Positions 1-9,047 of a DNA stretch of 64,000 nucleotides are shown piece after piece. Each line of letters starts with the position of its first letter. The stretch's first letter is position 1. The notes beneath the pieces are model-generated. The model did no database searches. It was not told the origin of the DNA and saw only the letters and a list, made by a program, of their open reading frames with translations. Position numbers and translations under genes: made by a program. This DNA is from Streptomyces sp. BR123 (GTDB lineage Bacteria; Actinomycetota; Actinomycetes; Streptomycetales; Streptomycetaceae). The stretch covers positions 1 through 64,000 of the forward strand of contig NZ_JACBGN010000003.1 in assembly GCF_013401435.1 (NCBI RefSeq), written 5' to 3'.

Positions 1-371
1 GGCGAAGGCGGGGGCTGTGGCGGGACTGCCCGGTTGGTCGGTCCACGACGCCCCCGGGGAGTCGTGTGTGCTGTCGTGTCGCGTCGGCATGCCCGTGCGG
101 TCCCCTCCTTCGTCACCGGCCCCGCCGGATGCCTCGCCCGGGCCGCGTACCGGTCCATTCTCGCAGCGCTCCCGCGCCTCGCCCCGGGCCCTGAGGAGGG
201 GTCCCGACCAGGACCGCAGTCCTGGTCGCAGAGGTGCGCACCGGACCCGGATCCCGGTGGCGGATCCTCCTTCGCCCCGAGGTGCCGGGCCCTGCCGGGT
301 GATGGGCTGAAGGGGCGCCGGGGCGGCAGCCCCGGCCGGACCATCCGCCACCGCACGCAAGGAGTCCCCCC
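1..371. other. Region upstream of the MMPL gene, no gene recognised
   Basis: I see no convincing coding region here. The open frames across it have no recognisable domain and no ribosome binding site. The last bases contain the site AAGGAG (about 358-363) that serves the TTG start of the MMPL gene. Confidence 0.5.
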
Positions 372-2639
372 TTGATCCGCGCCTTGACCGGCTTCGCGAC
401 CCGGAGTCCCTGGAAGGTCATCGCCCTCTGGGCGGTGCTCGGCATCGCCCTGTCCTTCCTCGGCCAGATCCTCGTCTTCCGCGCCACCCAGCCGAGCAAC
501 GCCGCGTTCCTGCCCGCGCAGTACGACTCGGCCGCCGCACTGAAGGCCGCCGAACGCCACTTCGGCGTCACCCCGGACACGAACCCGCTGACGGTGCTGG
601 TCGCGCGTACCGACGGCGAACCGCTCACGGCCGACGACGAACGGCGCATCGACGCCGAGGCCGCGAGGCTCTCCCGGCGGCGGGTCGAGATGCCCGTGTC
701 CCGGGACACCCCGCCCCTCTTCGCCCGGGACCACTCCCAGATCCCCCGGCTCGGCTCCGCGACGACGGCCCCCGACCGGTCCTTCCGGCTGCTGTCGGCC
801 GAGTTGAAGGGCAATCCGACCGACCCCGGGCTGCAGGACACCTACCGGGCCTTCCGCGACCATGCGCGGGCCGCCTTCCGGGAGGCGGGGATGCGGACCG
901 GCTTCACCGGCCCCCTGGCGGACAGCGTCGACGCGGGCGACGCGGAGGAGACCCGTTCGCTGGTGGCCGGGCTGGTCGTGGTCGGGGTGATCGTGCTGCT
1001 GCACGTGCTGGTCTTCCGCAGCGCCCTCGCCGCGCTGCTGCCGCTCCTCGCGGTCTCGGTCGTGGGCGGCGCGGCCGCGGGTGCGGTCGTCGTCGCCGCG
1101 CTGCTGACGGGCGTCGAACTCTCCCCGTCGACACCTGCGTTGATCAACGTGGTGCTCGTGGGCATCGGCATCGACTACTTCCTGTTCCTGCTGTTCCGCT
1201 TCCGCGAGCACCTGCGCGGCCACCCGGGGCAGTCCGGCCGGGCGGCGGCCGCCGCGGTCGCGGGCCGGGTCGGTACGGCGATCACCTCGGCGGCACTGAC
1301 CATCGTGGCGGCGTTCGCGACGCTCGGGGTGGCCTCCTTCGGCCAGTTCCGGGTGCTGGGCCCGGCCGTCGCGGTCTCCGTGCTGGTGATGCTGCTGGGC
1401 AGTCTGACGCTGCTGCCGGCGCTCCTGGCCGTGTGCGGCCACCGGATGTTCTGGCCCTCGCGCACCCTGGAGCGGCAGCGCCGGGCCGGGGCGGCCGCAC
1501 GGCTCGGCGCTCTCGCGGCCCGGCGCCCGCTGCTCCTGTTCTTCGCCTCCGCGGCCCTGCTCGGCGCGCTCGCCGCGGGGCTCGCCGGGATGCGGATGGA
1601 CTACGGCCAGGGCGGGCCGGGCGGCGGGCACACCGCGTCCGCGCGTACGGCGGCCGAGATCGCCCGGGCCCTGCCCGCCGGGACGGCAGACCCGGCGACC
1701 GTGTTCGTCACCGCCGACGACGGGGGCCCGGTGGCAGTCGAGCGGCTGGACGGGCTCACCCGCGCGCTGGCCGGGGTGCGCGGGGTGGGCCACGTGGCCG
1801 CGCCCGTGTCGAGCGGGGACGGCCGGGCGGCGCGGATCGACCTGTTCCTGGCGATCGATCCGCAGCACCCGGAGGCCCGCGACCTCGTGTCCGGGCCGGT
1901 CCGGGACGCGGTGGCCGCGCACCGGCCCGCGGGTACCGAGGCGCATGTCGGGGGCACGGCCGCGGTGTTCGCCGACATCTCCGCCGCGGTGGAGGAGGAC
2001 CTGCGGGTGGTCTTCCCGGTGGCGGCGGCTCTCATCGCGCTGATCCTGCTCCTGCTGCTGCGGAGCGTGCTCGCGCCGCTGGCCCTGATGGCCGCGGTCG
2101 GGCTGGGCTTCGCGGCAACCCTCGGCGCCGCCGCCTTCGTCTTCCAGCACGCACTGGGCCGGCCGGGTGTGGACTTCACCCTTCCGCTCGTCCTGTTCCT
2201 GTTCGTGGTCGCGCTGGGCACCGACTACAACATCCTGGTGGCGGACCGGATCCGGGAGGAGATGGAACGGCCCGGTCCGGCCCGGGCGGCGGTGGCACGC
2301 GCCGTCCTTCACACCGCACCGGCCATCGCGACGGCCGGCCTGGTGCTGGCCGTTTCCTTCGGGAGCCTTGCCGTGAACCCCGCCCCGTCGACCCGGCAGA
2401 CCGGGTTCGCGACGGCCCTCGGGATCCTGCTCTCCGCTTTCGTGCTGTCGCTCCTGCTGGTACCGGCCCTGGCCGCGCTCCTGGGCAGGTCCCTGTGGTG
2501 GCCGGGTACCCCGGCCCCGGCCGCACCCGGCCACCGCACCGGAGGCCTCGGGGCCGGACCGGCCGCCGAGCCCGGGGCCGATCCGCGGTCCAAAGACGTC
2601 GGCAGCGGGCGGACGCGGCCGCGCTCCCCCCTCGGCTGA
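372..2639 (+). CDS. MMPL/RND-family membrane transporter
   Basis: A 755-residue transporter of the MMPL family (RND superfamily, related to MmpL proteins and ActII-3), which usually exports lipids or hydrophobic small molecules using the proton gradient. It has the expected two-fold repeat: an N-terminal membrane segment, a large extracytoplasmic loop, a block of helices with GIGIDYFLF at about residue 263, then a second copy with GTDYNILVADRIREE near residue 615. These Asp-containing motifs are the family's proton-relay helices. The last 55 residues are a Gly/Pro/Arg-rich tail without predicted structure. The start is TTG, chosen because AAGGAG lies just upstream. It stands alone; the next 700 bases hold only a decayed regulator. 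Confidence 0.9.
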   Translation: MIRALTGFATRSPWKVIALWAVLGIALSFLGQILVFRATQPSNAAFLPAQYDSAAALKAAERHFGVTPDTNPLTVLVARTDGEPLTADDERRIDAEAARLSRRRVEMPVSRDTPPLFARDHSQIPRLGSATTAPDRSFRLLSAELKGNPTDPGLQDTYRAFRDHARAAFREAGMRTGFTGPLADSVDAGDAEETRSLVAGLVVVGVIVLLHVLVFRSALAALLPLLAVSVVGGAAAGAVVVAALLTGVELSPSTPALINVVLVGIGIDYFLFLLFRFREHLRGHPGQSGRAAAAAVAGRVGTAITSAALTIVAAFATLGVASFGQFRVLGPAVAVSVLVMLLGSLTLLPALLAVCGHRMFWPSRTLERQRRAGAAARLGALAARRPLLLFFASAALLGALAAGLAGMRMDYGQGGPGGGHTASARTAAEIARALPAGTADPATVFVTADDGGPVAVERLDGLTRALAGVRGVGHVAAPVSSGDGRAARIDLFLAIDPQHPEARDLVSGPVRDAVAAHRPAGTEAHVGGTAAVFADISAAVEEDLRVVFPVAAALIALILLLLLRSVLAPLALMAAVGLGFAATLGAAAFVFQHALGRPGVDFTLPLVLFLFVVALGTDYNILVADRIREEMERPGPARAAVARAVLHTAPAIATAGLVLAVSFGSLAVNPAPSTRQTGFATALGILLSAFVLSLLLVPALAALLGRSLWWPGTPAPAAPGHRTGGLGAGPAAEPGADPRSKDVGSGRTRPRSPLG

Positions 2640-2699
2640 CGCACAATCCGCCGGACGCGCCGTCCCGGTGGAGGGTCGGCCGGTCCAGGGTGGGGAAGG

Positions 2700-3271
2700 G
2701 GAGGTCCGTGACGGCGAGCAGCCGGCCGGAGTCGTCGTGCAGCGTGCGGCAGACGGTCGGACCGCAGGCCGGGGCGGCCCCGGGTGGCTGCTGCGGGTCA
2801 TGATGCCGGTCTCGGCGCCGCGGCCCTGCTCGGCGGCCCGGTCGCGGTGGGCCGCCGGTTCGGGGATCTGCGCCACGGCACGGCGGGCAGAGGCGGTCAC
2901 GGCGTGCTGCAGCGTCTGCCCCCGCCGCGCCGCTCGCGACGGTGGTGCACCAGGGTTCGCTCGCAGCCCCGCATGCCGAGGAGCGGGGCGAGCGCGGGCG
3001 GCCCGTCACCGGGCGAGCCGGCTCTGGGCGACCACGGCTCGTACGCCCCGTGCTCGGCACGGCCCCGTTCGGCCGCGGGCCGCGGACGGCGCGGGCAGGG
3101 CCGGCCTGGGCCGCGGCGTTCCGTCACGGCGACGCCGTCCTCGCGCAGCTGCCGCAGCGCGGCCCGGACCGTCTGCGATCCGCTGGTCCTTGGGGACGGC
3201 GGCCGGGCCGCCGCCCCGCGAAGGGAAGGGGACGGCACCTGCTCTGACGGAAGGGTCGAGGAGCGCGCCAA
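2700..3271 (-). pseudogene. Decayed GntR-family regulator (probable HTH plus UTRA remnant)
   Basis: Reading on the minus strand, an open frame from 3271 contains SGSQTVRAALRQLREDG followed by VTERRGPGRP. This is the recognition-helix end of a GntR winged-helix domain. The match then passes into another frame, and about 150 codons later, near 2690-2750, a third frame carries VCRTLHDDSGRLLAVTDLPF, which looks like the end of a UTRA effector domain. No single frame covers both parts and no plausible start lies before the helix-turn-helix, so this is read as a multiply frameshifted remnant. The family assignment rests on short motifs only. A regulator here might once have controlled the MMPL gene or the siderophore genes; that is inference. 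Confidence 0.45.
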
Positions 3272-3340
3272 CTGCCCACCCGGCGCGGCATCGGTCGAAG
3301 TCTGTCCCTTGGCGGATCCCCCCGCGCCCGCCCCGGCCCC

Positions 3341-4906
3341 CTAGCGCAACGGGTTCGGCAGCGGGATGTAGCGCGCGTCCGCGCCGTCCGCCCGCGTCCA
3401 GCGCAACAGCAGGTTCGTCTTGGCCGGAAGGGCTGGGGCCGCGAGCAGTTCCGCGACCTCCGGCAGGCCACGCTCGGCGTCGTAGCGCCGGAACTCCTCG
3501 CGCACCGCGGGCCACACCAGGCCGGCCGCTGCGGGGTGCGCCTCGGCGAGGGCCCCGCCCACCTCCGCCAGATGGTTGACGACCAGGCAGTAGACCAGGC
3601 GCTGCCAGGCGGCCTCCCGGTCCGGTTCCGGCAGCAGCTTCACGCCCTCCGCGTCACGGAAGAGGGCCTGCACCGGCATGCCCTGCCCGTCGAACGCGAC
3701 CAGGGTGTTCTGGAGGTGGGCCTCGAGCACGGCCCCGTGCCGGGCGAACAGCTCCAGCACGGGCGGCACGACCCGGCGCAGGTACGCCCGCCACCAGCCG
3801 GCCGCATCACCGGTCCGGGCGAGCGGGCTGTCGGCGTACCCCTCGGCGAGGGCGGCGGCGAGCACGGGCACGGCGCCGGGCACCGTGTGCGCCCGCAGCC
3901 CGTCACGGACCAGCACCGCGAGCTCCTCGAAGGCGAAGGCGGCGGTGCGGTAGCCGCGGTCGGCGAGCCAGGCCGCGTTCGACCCGGTGTGCTGCCGCAG
4001 GGCGGCGAAGCCCGCCTCGACGGCCGCGTCCGTCCGGCGGAGTTTCAGCAGGTCGTGCCGCCACAGCCGGCGCACGTCGTTGGTGATCCGGACGTCGAGG
4101 CTGAACTTCGCGAAGAGGTCGTCGGCCGCACCGCCCCCGGCCCCGGCCCCGCCCCCGGGCACGTACAGGGTCCGGACCGAGGCGGTGGGCCAGGCGGCCC
4201 GCCGCCCCCGGCCGAGGTTCAGCAGCCGCCCGTCGGCGAAGGCCGCGCGGACCGCGGGGGAGCCGTCGAGCAGCTCCAGCTGCCACGGGTGGGCGGGCAG
4301 GAGGCGGTAGCCGGCGGGCGGGCGCGGGCCGTCCTGCAGTGCGGCCAGGGCGTCGATGGCGTCGGCCGCGGCCGGCCCGCCCTCCTCCACCACCTGGTCC
4401 TCGCGCAGCCCGAGGAAGACCAGCGGGAAGCGGGCGTGGGCCTCCGGCGCGTACGGCAGCCAGCTGGCGGCGGGCGCACCGCCCCGGGCCTTGGGAGCGG
4501 GGTGGTGCGGGTGACCCATCACGAGGGCCTGCTCGGACAGGACGTACGGGTCCTCGGGCGGTTCGGCGGCGGACCGGGCGGCGAGCAGGGCGGCGATGGC
4601 CTCGCGGCTGTCGGCCATCTCGACCGGGAGTTCGTCGTTCGGTGTGCCCGTGTAGCGGAGCAGTTCGTCGGCGACGAGTTTCACCAGCTCGGTGTGGGTG
4701 AGCGGGTACCAGCCTCCGCCCGTCCCCAGTTCGGGGTCGGCGGGCCGGCGGCCGGGCCGCACCCGCAGCAGGCGGCCGCTGCCGCGCAACCGGTGCACGC
4801 CTCCGCCCTCCGGGTCGGCCGCCTCCCGCAGCAGGCAGTTGAGCAGGGGGGCGGCGGCGCGTGCGTCGGCGACGGCGTTGAGGTCCACGGATTCCATTCG
4901 GTCCAT
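3341..4906 (-). CDS. IucA/IucC-family NIS siderophore synthetase (copy 1)
   Basis: A 521-residue member of the NRPS-independent siderophore (NIS) synthetase family. These enzymes adenylate a carboxylate and join it to an amine or hydroxylamine. Visible motifs are GHPHHPAPKARGG at about residue 128 (family HPxHP signature), the central KFSLDVRITNDVRR at about 266 (ATP-binding region), and EAHLQNTLVAFDG near 394 at the start of the FhuF-like C-terminal half. At 521 residues it is shorter than the usual roughly 580-620. The start is not certain: ATG at 4906 and ATG at 4897 are both possible and neither has a strong Shine-Dalgarno site. It is divergent from a second NIS synthetase 118 bases away, suggesting one siderophore pathway. 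The product cannot be told from sequence. Confidence 0.88.
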   Translation of the reverse strand: MDRMESVDLNAVADARAAAPLLNCLLREAADPEGGGVHRLRGSGRLLRVRPGRRPADPELGTGGGWYPLTHTELVKLVADELLRYTGTPNDELPVEMADSREAIAALLAARSAAEPPEDPYVLSEQALVMGHPHHPAPKARGGAPAASWLPYAPEAHARFPLVFLGLREDQVVEEGGPAAADAIDALAALQDGPRPPAGYRLLPAHPWQLELLDGSPAVRAAFADGRLLNLGRGRRAAWPTASVRTLYVPGGGAGAGGGAADDLFAKFSLDVRITNDVRRLWRHDLLKLRRTDAAVEAGFAALRQHTGSNAAWLADRGYRTAAFAFEELAVLVRDGLRAHTVPGAVPVLAAALAEGYADSPLARTGDAAGWWRAYLRRVVPPVLELFARHGAVLEAHLQNTLVAFDGQGMPVQALFRDAEGVKLLPEPDREAAWQRLVYCLVVNHLAEVGGALAEAHPAAAGLVWPAVREEFRRYDAERGLPEVAELLAAPALPAKTNLLLRWTRADGADARYIPLPNPLR

Positions 4907-4943
4907 CCCATGCGCCGGAGGCCCGCTGGGCGGACGACCGGCC

Positions 4944-4978
4944 GTGATCATCAGTATCCGCGATGATGACGTGATCAC
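4944..4978. promoter_or_regulatory. Imperfect dyad between the divergent NIS synthetase genes
   Basis: GTGATCA at 4944-4950 and TGATCAC at 4972-4978 form an inverted repeat, with a nested ATCATC/GATGAT pair inside. It lies in the 118-bp gap where both siderophore promoters must be. It does not match the iron box TTAGGTTAGGCTCACCTAA known for Streptomyces DmdR regulators. An operator role is inferred from position and symmetry only. Confidence 0.35.
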
Positions 4979-5024
4979 CGCAACCATCCGTGAGAGCGAG
5001 AGGAACAGGGCCCTGCACCCCAGC

Positions 5025-6590
5025 ATGAACCTCCCCCACTCCCCGGCCGAAGAGGCCGTATCCGCCGAACTGGCCGACGTACGCCCCGCACTCGGTGCCC
5101 CGTACGAGTCCGCCCTCGGCGGCGCCCGGGCCGCGGTGCTGACCCGGCTGTGGCGGGCGCTGGCGTACGAACCTCTGCCGTGGGTGGTGCGCCGCGAGCG
5201 GGGCTCCGGCGGCCTGGCCCTGCTGCTGTCCGACGGCAGGCGGCTGGAGGGACCGCCGCCGGACCCCTACGCCACCGGCGGGCACGTGGCCGAGCTGCTC
5301 CTCGACGGCACCCCGTACCGGCAGGCCGGGCGGCTGATGGCGGCCCTGCGGGTGCCGCACGGGGACGCGTTCGCCGCCGAGCTCGACGGCAGCACCGCCT
5401 CCCTCGCCCTGTCGCGGGCGGGGCAGCCCCCCGCCGGGGAGCCCGAGCCGGAGTCCGCCTGGGAATGGGAGCAGCGGGTGGTCGACGGGCACCCGTACCA
5501 CCCGAACTGCCGCTCCCGCCCCGGGTTCTCGGTGGCCGAGCAGCTGGCGTACGCCCCCGAGCACCGGCCGGTCGTCCGGCTCGGGCTGGTGCCCGTACGG
5601 GTCGAGGAGTGCCTGGTCACGGGCGCCTGGCCGGCGGAGCTGCGGGAAGGGGGCCGGATCCTGCTGCCCGTGCATCCCTGGCAGGCGCAGCACGTCCTGA
5701 AAAAGACGGGCCGGGGGCCGGAGGCGCTGCGTCCGGCCGGGGCGGCCCATCCGCTGATGGCGCTGCGCACCCTCGCCCCGGCGGCGGGCGGCGCGCACGT
5801 CAAGACGGCTCTGAGCACCCGGCTGACCTCCTCCGTACGGGACATCTCGGGCTATTCGATCGAGACGGCGTCGGTGGTGTCCGCCTTCGCGCAGGCACTG
5901 GCAGGGCGGCTGGACGGGCGGCTGCACATCACCCGCACCCTGGGGGCCGCGACGGCGCACAGCCCGGACCTGGCCGCGGTGCTGCGCGAACCGCCGGAGG
6001 CGTACGCGGACGCGGCGGCGGGCGAGCGGGTCGTGCCGGTGGCGGCGCTGGCCGGCGCGCCGTTCGCCCGTTCGGCGGACTGGCAGGCCGCGTTCGCCCG
6101 GCTCGCGCTCTCCGTGTGCCTGCGGGTGCTGGACCTCGGGGTGGCGTTGGAGGCCCACGGACAGAACCTCCTCGTGGTCCTCTCCGCCGACGGCACCCCG
6201 CTGCGGCTCGTCTACCGGGATCTGGCCGACATCCGGATCAGCCCGGCCCGCCTCGCCCGGCACGGCCTGCCGGTACCGCCGGTGTCCGGGCGGCTGGTCA
6301 CCGACGACGTGACGGTGCTGCGGCGCAAGCTGTTCGGCTCCCTCCTGGCCGGGGCCCTGGGGTCCACGGCGGGCTCGGCGGCGGCCTTCGCGGAGGTCCT
6401 CGGGCGGTCGGCGGACGGGCTGGAGCCCACCGCCGACACGGGCGCGCTGCTGGGCGCTCCGCTGCCGGTCAAGGCGCTGACCCTGATGCGGCTGAGCCCG
6501 GGGATCCCGGGTGACCGGTGGACCGGCCTGGACAACCCGCTGATCGGGGGTGAGCCGGGCGGGCGCGCGGGCTACTCTCCGGGGACATGA
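5025..6590 (+). CDS. IucA/IucC-family NIS siderophore synthetase (copy 2)
   Basis: A second NIS synthetase, also 521 residues, with DGHPYHPNCRSRPG at about residue 154, KTALSTRLTSSVRDIS at about 259 and EAHGQNLLVVLSADG at about 375. It keeps the family ATP-binding and C-terminal signatures but differs in motif detail from its divergent neighbour: TSSVRD here against TNDVRR there. The two copies probably carry out successive condensations. The ATG at 5025 was chosen because upstream codons in this frame overlap the neighbour's start region and have no family similarity. The stop overlaps the start of the methyltransferase by four bases (ATGA), so the two are translationally coupled. No iron-transport gene is adjacent. 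Confidence 0.88.
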   Translation: MNLPHSPAEEAVSAELADVRPALGAPYESALGGARAAVLTRLWRALAYEPLPWVVRRERGSGGLALLLSDGRRLEGPPPDPYATGGHVAELLLDGTPYRQAGRLMAALRVPHGDAFAAELDGSTASLALSRAGQPPAGEPEPESAWEWEQRVVDGHPYHPNCRSRPGFSVAEQLAYAPEHRPVVRLGLVPVRVEECLVTGAWPAELREGGRILLPVHPWQAQHVLKKTGRGPEALRPAGAAHPLMALRTLAPAAGGAHVKTALSTRLTSSVRDISGYSIETASVVSAFAQALAGRLDGRLHITRTLGAATAHSPDLAAVLREPPEAYADAAAGERVVPVAALAGAPFARSADWQAAFARLALSVCLRVLDLGVALEAHGQNLLVVLSADGTPLRLVYRDLADIRISPARLARHGLPVPPVSGRLVTDDVTVLRRKLFGSLLAGALGSTAGSAAAFAEVLGRSADGLEPTADTGALLGAPLPVKALTLMRLSPGIPGDRWTGLDNPLIGGEPGGRAGYSPGT

Positions 6591-7315
6591 GCGAGACCTC
6601 GTACCTGAGCTCCGTACGGGCGTCCTACGACGCCGTCGCCGTCGACTACGCCCGGCTGTTCGGGTCGGATCTGGAGGGCAGACCGCTCGACCGGGCCATG
6701 TTGGCGGCCTTCGCCGAGTGCGTGCGGGGCGAGGGGGGCGGCGGGCCGGCCGGCCGGGTGGTCGCGGACCTGGGCTGCGGTCCGGGCCGGATAACGGCCC
6801 ACCTGGACGCGCTCGGCCTGCGGGCCTTCGGGGTGGACCTGTCGCCGGCGATGGTGGCGGTGGCCCGTCGCACCTATCCGGGCCTGCGGTTCGAGGTCGG
6901 CTCGATGGGCGCGCTGGATGTCGCGGACGGCGTGCTCGACGGGGTCCTGGCCTGGTACTCCACCGTGCACACCCCGCCGGCCGGACTGGCGCCGCTGTTC
7001 GCGGAGTTCGCGCGGGTGCTCGCGCCGGGCGGCCATCTGCTCGTCGCGTTCAAGGCGGGCGACCGGCGGTTCCGCGTGGAGGAGGCGTACGGGCACCGGG
7101 TGGACCTGGACGTGTACTGGACGCCGCCGGACGTGATCGCCGGCCTGCTCGCCGACGCCGGGATGGCCGAGGTGGCCCGTCTGGTGCGGCGGCCCGGCCC
7201 CCGCGAGAGGGGCCCGCAGGGCTTCCTGCTGGCCCGCCGGGCCGACGACGGGGAACGGCATGCCCCGGAGGCGGAACCCGGAGCGGTCCGGCAGGGGGCG
7301 GCTCCGGGGCACTGA
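6587..7315 (+). CDS. Class I SAM-dependent methyltransferase
   Basis: A 242-residue cytoplasmic methyltransferase. The SAM-binding glycine loop VVADLGCGPGRI is at residues 59-70, followed by the acidic motif GVDLSPAM that contacts the ribose; later family strands can be traced through LLVAFKAGDRRF. The start ATG overlaps the stop of the NIS synthetase gene (ATGA), so it is probably made together with it and may modify the siderophore or a precursor. The substrate cannot be read from sequence, and a small-molecule methyltransferase unrelated to the siderophore is also possible. The last 25 residues are low-complexity and follow the catalytic fold. Confidence 0.85.
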   Translation: MSETSYLSSVRASYDAVAVDYARLFGSDLEGRPLDRAMLAAFAECVRGEGGGGPAGRVVADLGCGPGRITAHLDALGLRAFGVDLSPAMVAVARRTYPGLRFEVGSMGALDVADGVLDGVLAWYSTVHTPPAGLAPLFAEFARVLAPGGHLLVAFKAGDRRFRVEEAYGHRVDLDVYWTPPDVIAGLLADAGMAEVARLVRRPGPRERGPQGFLLARRADDGERHAPEAEPGAVRQGAAPGH

Positions 7316-7411
7316 CGGCCCGCCGGACGGCCGTCGGCCGTTCGGGGGGCAGCGGGGCGGCGGCGGGCCCGCCTGCACGTCGATCGGCGCGGGCGGTGGG
7401 AGGAAGGAGGC

Positions 7412-9027
7412 ATGAGCCTCCACCGACGCCGGCTCCTGGCCGGCGCACCCCTGGCCGTCCTCGCGGCCTTCGGCTCGGCGGCCGGGTCGGGCGCGGGGCC
7501 CGCCGCCGGGGCGGGCGCCGGGGCGGGCGCCGGTCCGGGCAGCGTGTCGGCCGCCCGTCCGGGCGCCGGCGCCGGCGGGCCCGCCCGGGGCCCCGACTAC
7601 GGGGCGCTCGCCCGCGGCGTCGACGGGCGGGTCGTCCTGCCGGGCGACCCCGCCTACGCGGAGGCCCGGCAGCTGTTCCAGCCGCGCTACGACACCGTCG
7701 CCCCGGCCGCCGTGGCCTATCCGGCGCACGCCGGGGACGTGGCCGTCTGCCTGGACTTCGCCCGCCGTTCGGCGGTGCCCGTCGTCCCGCGCTCCGGCGG
7801 CCACAGCTACGCCGGCTGGTCCACCCGCGCGGGCGGGCTCGTCGTCGACGTCAGCGCCATGGACGCGGTGGCCCTGTCGGGGACCGGGGTGCGGATCGGC
7901 GCGGGTGCCCGCCTCGGCGACGTCAACCGGACCCTCGCCGCACACGGCCGCGGCATCCCGACCGGCCTGTGCCCCACGGTGGGGACGCCGGTCTCACCCT
8001 GGGCGGTGGGCTGGGCCTCGCCTCCCGGGCGTACGGGGCCACCTGCGACCGGCTCACCGGCGCGACCGCGGTCACCCCGGACGGGGTCGTCCGGGAGGTC
8101 GACGCCGTCCGGGACCCGGACCTGTTCTGGGCGCTGCGCGGGGGCGGGGGCGGCAACTTCGCCGTGGTCACCGAACTCCGCTTCGACACCCACCCGGCCG
8201 CGGACTGCGCCTACGCCGAACTCCACTGGTCCGGCACCGACGCCGACTCCGCAGCCGTGATCCGCGGCTGGCAGCGCTGGACGGCCGCCCTGCCCGAACC
8301 GTTCTGGAGCCAGGTGGAGTTCCTCCTTCCGCCCGGTCCGCCGCCCCCGCCCGCCGTCCGCGTGCTCTGCCTGGACGGGCGCGCCGAGCTCGACCGGCAG
8401 CTGACCCGGCTGGCCGACCTGGTCGGCCGCCCGCCCCGCGACTCCTGGACCGTCGTCCGCGGCCACGAGGAGACCCTGCGGGCCATGTCCGGCTGTACGG
8501 AGCGGACCGCCGCCCAGTGCCGGCTGCCCGGCACGCTGCCCGGCCGCGGCACGGAAGGCCGGATCGGCCGGGACTCGTACGGCGCCCGCTCGGACTTCTG
8601 GCCGGCCGCGGGGCTCCCGGACGCCGGGGTGGCCGCGGTCCTCGCCCGGATGCGCCGGTACGCGCAGGACGTGCCCGCCGGCGGGATGGGCGTCGTGCAG
8701 TTCACCGGGGACTGCGGCGGCGCCGTGAACCGGCCGGCGCCCGCCGACACCGCGTTCGTGCACCGCGACAGCGCCTTCCTGACCCAGTACCTGGCCTACT
8801 GGCCGGACACCGCCACGCCCGCCGAGACGGCCCGGCACCTGGCCTGGCTCGACGCCCTCTGGCAGGACCTGCGTCCCTGGGCGACCGGGCGCGCGTACCA
8901 GAACTACACCGATCCGAAGCTGCCCGACTGGCGCACGGCCTACTACGGGCCGAACCTCGCCCGCCTCGAAGAGGTGCGGCGCGCCCACGACCCGGGGCGG
9001 CTGTTCCGTTTCCCCCAGGCCGTCTAG
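7412..9027 (+). pseudogene. Tat-exported FAD-binding oxidase (BBE family) with one frameshift
   Basis: An FAD-linked oxidase of the berberine-bridge-enzyme type read in two frames. From ATG 7412 (Shine-Dalgarno AGGAAGGAGG) it has a twin-arginine signal (RRRLLAGAPLAVLAAFG), an Ala/Gly linker, the FAD-histidine motif RSGGHSYAGWS near residue 126 and the second flavin-anchor motif GLCPTVG near 185. At about 7981-7984 the frame is lost. The expected continuation DAGLTLGGGLGLASRAYG is in the next frame and runs to TAG 9025, ending with the BBE motif YQNYTDPKLPDW. One extra G in the GGGG run would restore a full-length protein of about 538 residues with bicovalent FAD. It may be a real mutation or a sequencing error. 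Confidence 0.85.
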
Positions 9028-9047
9028 CGGAGCCCGAGGAGCCCGAC

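Noticed and set aside
113-841. Long minus-strand open frame overlapping the MMPL gene start
   Set aside because: It runs antisense through well-supported MMPL coding sequence and has Ser/Arg-rich composition typical of a shadow frame.
4944-4978. Iron-regulator (DmdR/IdeR) box between the NIS genes
   Set aside because: The dyad GTGATCA...TGATCAC does not resemble the TTAGGTTAGGCTCACCTAA box, so no iron regulator is named.
6550-9027. Plus-strand 825-codon frame spanning the methyltransferase and oxidase
   Set aside because: Only its last part (from about 7985) is real, as the downstream half of the frameshifted FAD oxidase.
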